DNA of 6,819 nucleotides from NCBI GenBank assembly GCA_037139195.1, contig JBAXGW010000125.1, positions 1-6,819 on the forward strand. Direction: 5' to 3'. The notes beneath the pieces were generated by a model. It was given only the letters and a program-made list of their open reading frames with translations, had not been told where the DNA came from and made no database searches. This DNA is from JBAXGW01 sp037139195 (GTDB taxonomy: Bacteria; Bacteroidota; Bacteroidia; Bacteroidales; JAHJDW01). Below are positions 4,858 through 6,819 of this stretch, one piece after another. Each line of letters opens with the position of its first letter. Position 1 is the first letter of the stretch. A program made the translations under genes and the position numbers.

Positions 4858-5775
4858 ATGCGAATAGTCTCTTCAAAAATAAAATTTGAAATTGATTTAG
4901 TAATAATGATCTGTATAGTAGTTGTTTTAACTTCTATTTACATCTCGCTTTTTATATATGAGATTTTTTATGCTGAAATAAATGTATCTGTTTTTTCTGC
5001 CTTGCTATTTGGAGCAATTATACTGTTTTCAGTCTATTATCTTGCAATTTTTGGTAATTTAGAAAGATATAAGAAAGTTAGAATATTCGAAAACAATCTT
5101 AGTTTATCTCATTTAATGTCAAAAGAAATAATATACTTTTCAGAAATAACGAATATCGAACTTTGTGGAATAAAACAGATAAATACTTTATTACAAACAA
5201 TATTTCAAGATGTTATTGAAATTTCAACTGCAAAACGAAATTACTATATTTCAATAGATAGTTATTCTAACTCGAAAGAAATTCAATACGAACTAATTGA
5301 TAAGTTGGGCTTAAATCAACCAATAAAAATTAAAGAAGTCACAGAAGTAATTGGAAATTTAACAGCAATAAATAAATGGAAAATTTTTCAATTTCATTTT
5401 TTATTAATTAACATCCCTGTAATATTTATTACTTTTGGAATCTGCATGTTAATAAAAAATTTCATGATTTTTCCAATAATAGTTATTCTGACATTATATC
5501 TTTCTTCAACCTATTTAAATTATCTTCAATTCAATGATGATTTTTTTGTAGTCCGAAATAATTTAAAGTTTTGGCTAAAAAAAACGTATAAACTTAATGA
5601 TATTGAACGAATTATATTGTTGCGAAATGGACAAGCTCCTACAAAAATTAGTGTTACATTAAAAGACTATACAAAATGCACCTATTATATTAGCTGTGTT
5701 GGAATGAAAAATCTTAAAATGATGATAGATTTCATGAATAAACGTGGGATAATTATTGAACACAATCTGTATTAA
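4858..5775 (+). CDS. Four-TM membrane protein with duplicated PH-like domain, function unknown
   Basis: I do not recognise the family. The start is taken at ATG 4858 (MRIVSSKIKF), giving 305 aa. A TTG at 4822 in the same frame lies inside the tandem CTTTGCG repeats and is unlikely to be the start. Hydrophobic segments lie at about 14-36, 42-65, 178-199 and 202-224, so it is probably a four-pass inner-membrane protein. Each pair is followed by a soluble beta-rich stretch: about 72-151 (VRIFENNLSL...YFSEITNIEL...YYISIDSYSN) and about 226-298 (FVVRNNLKFW...KLNDIERIIL...YYISCVGMKN). The two stretches share the order 'xNNL - strand - (S/N)(E/D)I - strand - YYIS - helix', as in bacterial PH-like domains. 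The gene thus looks like a tandem duplication of (2 TM + PH-like). Its codons are extremely AT-rich compared with the Moco genes, suggesting separate origin. It is divergent from the DUF1778 gene and lies 55 bases before the MOSC-mogA gene. Confidence 0.65.
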   Translation: MRIVSSKIKFEIDLVIMICIVVVLTSIYISLFIYEIFYAEINVSVFSALLFGAIILFSVYYLAIFGNLERYKKVRIFENNLSLSHLMSKEIIYFSEITNIELCGIKQINTLLQTIFQDVIEISTAKRNYYISIDSYSNSKEIQYELIDKLGLNQPIKIKEVTEVIGNLTAINKWKIFQFHFLLINIPVIFITFGICMLIKNFMIFPIIVILTLYLSSTYLNYLQFNDDFFVVRNNLKFWLKKTYKLNDIERIILLRNGQAPTKISVTLKDYTKCTYYISCVGMKNLKMMIDFMNKRGIIIEHNLY

Positions 5776-5808
5776 TTTATAGACGAAAATTATTAAGTTA
5801 GATATTTG
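5776..5808 (+). promoter_or_regulatory. Possible promoter of the MOSC-mogA gene
   Basis: TTTA (5776-5779) and GATATTTG (5801-5808) each differ by one base from the Bacteroidetes -33 TTTG and -7 TAnnTTTG boxes, with a 21-base spacer. They lie 22 bases before the ATG at 5831, the same geometry as at moeA. This would let the fusion gene be expressed without the distant moeA promoter. Confidence 0.35.
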
Positions 5809-5830
5809 TAAACTTAAAAAACCAAAAACA

Positions 5831-6760
5831 ATGCAAACCTTAAAAGTACTTTCAGTAAATGTTTCCGAAAAAAAAGGAACTGTTAAAAAGCCTGTTGATT
5901 CAATAGAACTTTGCGAAGTTGGCGTTAGAAACGATGCCCATTCGGGTTCTTGGCACCGACAGGTAAGCCTTTTGGGAAAAGAAAGTTTTGCTAAGTTTTC
6001 ATTGGAAGCAAAACGCGAATTGCAATATGGCGAATTTGCCGAAAATATTACCACTGAAGGAGTTTTGCTTTATAAAACCTCGCCATTAGATGTTTTCAAA
6101 AACAAGGATATTGAATTAATGGTTACGCAAATTGGCAAGAAATGTCATGGTGATGGTTGTGCAATATATAGAGAAGTAGGAAATTGTGTGATGCCGAAAG
6201 AAGGTATCTTTGCTAAAGTTATAAAAGGCGGCGAAATGAAAGCTGGAATGGAACTAGAATATCATCCAAAAATATATAAAGTTAAAGTAATAACTTTAAG
6301 CGATAGAGCAAGTAATGGTGAATATGAGGATTTAAGTGGTCCAGAAATTGGCAAGTTGCTAAACGATTACTTTGAAAAGGCAAACAAGCAATTATCAGTA
6401 GATTATACTATAATTCCAGACGATTCAGAAGCCTTGGAAAGTTTAATGCTTCATTGTAAAGACAAATACGATGCAGTAATTACTACAGGCGGTACAGGCA
6501 TAGGTCCAAGAGATATTACGCCTGATGTAATTCGCCCTTTATTGGATAAGGAAATTCCTGGAATTATGGAAATTATCCGCGTTCGCTACGGAATGGAAAA
6601 ACCCAATGCGTCTTTAAGTAGAAGTATTGCCGGTATTATGGGACGTAGTTTAGTATATACTTTGCCTGGAAGTGTAAAAGCCGTTAGAGAATACATGGAT
6701 GAAATCCTAAAAACACTAGAGCACCTGATTTATATGCAATATGGATTGGATGTGCATTAA
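5831..6760 (+). CDS. MOSC domain-MogA (molybdopterin adenylyltransferase) fusion protein
   Basis: The 309-aa protein joins two Moco domains. Residues 1-145 form a MOSC domain: NDAHSGSWHRQVSLL (34-48), GEFAENITTEG (67-77) and the conserved Cys region GKKCHGDGCAIY (102-113; Cys105 and Cys110). MOSC domains bind sulfur or metal-sulfur groups, as in Moco sulfurases and YiiM-like proteins. Residues 148-309 form a MogA/MoaB-like domain: VITLSDRASNGEYEDLSGP (153-171), IPDD (195-198), TTGGTGIGPRDITPDV (218-233, whose Asp228 aligns with the conserved catalytic Asp of E. coli MogA) and LPGSVKAV (278-285). MogA transfers AMP to molybdopterin, making the substrate of MoeA. The fusion may couple adenylylation with a late sulfur or ligand step on the cofactor; that coupling is inference. 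ATG 5831 has an A-rich leader typical of Bacteroidetes. The gene belongs functionally with moeA-moaA-moaC but is separated from moaC by about 2.6 kb of unrelated genes. Confidence 0.92.
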   Translation: MQTLKVLSVNVSEKKGTVKKPVDSIELCEVGVRNDAHSGSWHRQVSLLGKESFAKFSLEAKRELQYGEFAENITTEGVLLYKTSPLDVFKNKDIELMVTQIGKKCHGDGCAIYREVGNCVMPKEGIFAKVIKGGEMKAGMELEYHPKIYKVKVITLSDRASNGEYEDLSGPEIGKLLNDYFEKANKQLSVDYTIIPDDSEALESLMLHCKDKYDAVITTGGTGIGPRDITPDVIRPLLDKEIPGIMEIIRVRYGMEKPNASLSRSIAGIMGRSLVYTLPGSVKAVREYMDEILKTLEHLIYMQYGLDVH

Positions 6761-6819
6761 TAATCTTAACTGGGTATCCCCTTTACTCATCTAATATTAT
6801 TTCGATTTTACTATCATTA

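Noticed and set aside
5659..6054. 131-aa open frame on the - strand spanning the membrane-protein/MOSC junction
   Set aside because: It overlaps two supported genes antisense and has no recognisable features.
6772..6780. GGG-TAT-CCC as a terminator after MOSC-mogA
   Set aside because: The stem is only 3 bp with no T-run, so it is too weak to call; the remaining 59 bases to the window end show nothing else.

Overview
The window is AT-rich. It looks like a Bacteroidetes (Bacteroidota) chromosome fragment. The evidence is TAnnTTTG-type -7 promoter elements, A-rich leaders without clear Shine-Dalgarno sequences, a MOSC-MogA fusion protein of a type I associate with this phylum, and protein sequences of Bacteroidetes character. 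I cannot name the species.

The backbone is a molybdenum cofactor (Moco) biosynthesis cluster on the + strand: moeA (593-1768), moaA (1752-2552), moaC (2753-3205) and, after an interruption, a MOSC-MogA fusion (5831-6760). MoaA and MoaC convert GTP to cyclic pyranopterin monophosphate (cPMP). The MogA-like domain adenylylates molybdopterin and MoeA inserts molybdate. The MOSC half probably handles sulfur or a metal-sulfur ligand. MoaD and MoaE, which make molybdopterin from cPMP, are not in the window. MoaA is unusually short (266 aa): about 46 residues are missing between the substrate-binding Arg and the second Fe-S cluster, yet both cysteine triads and the C-terminal Gly-Gly are kept.

Left of moeA, on the - strand, lies a small toxin-antitoxin (TA) pair: an antitoxin-like 76-aa protein (230-460) overlapped by a RelE/ParE-like toxin gene. 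The toxin reading frame is broken near its C-terminus and then runs off the window edge. The TA pair and moeA are transcribed divergently from 461-592, where both strands carry the same TATCTTTGTG decamer.

Between moaC and MOSC-mogA is an accessory block: a lipoprotein with an XAC2610/FG-GAP-like calcium-loop motif, translationally coupled to moaC; a convergent TacA-TacT-like module (ribbon-helix-helix DUF1778 antitoxin plus GNAT acetyltransferase toxin) with a probable operator at its promoter; and a very AT-rich membrane protein that looks like an internal duplication of a (2 TM + PH-like) unit. This block appears to have been inserted into an otherwise contiguous Moco operon.

The moaA-moaC gap holds a 117-bp nested, imperfect palindrome that looks like a mobile or interspersed REP/MITE-type element. 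No intergenic stretch exceeds 300 bases. I saw no tRNA, rRNA, CRISPR array, Moco riboswitch or transposase. No clearly new defence or biosynthetic system stands out. The compact MoaA, the palindrome and the interrupted operon are the best leads.
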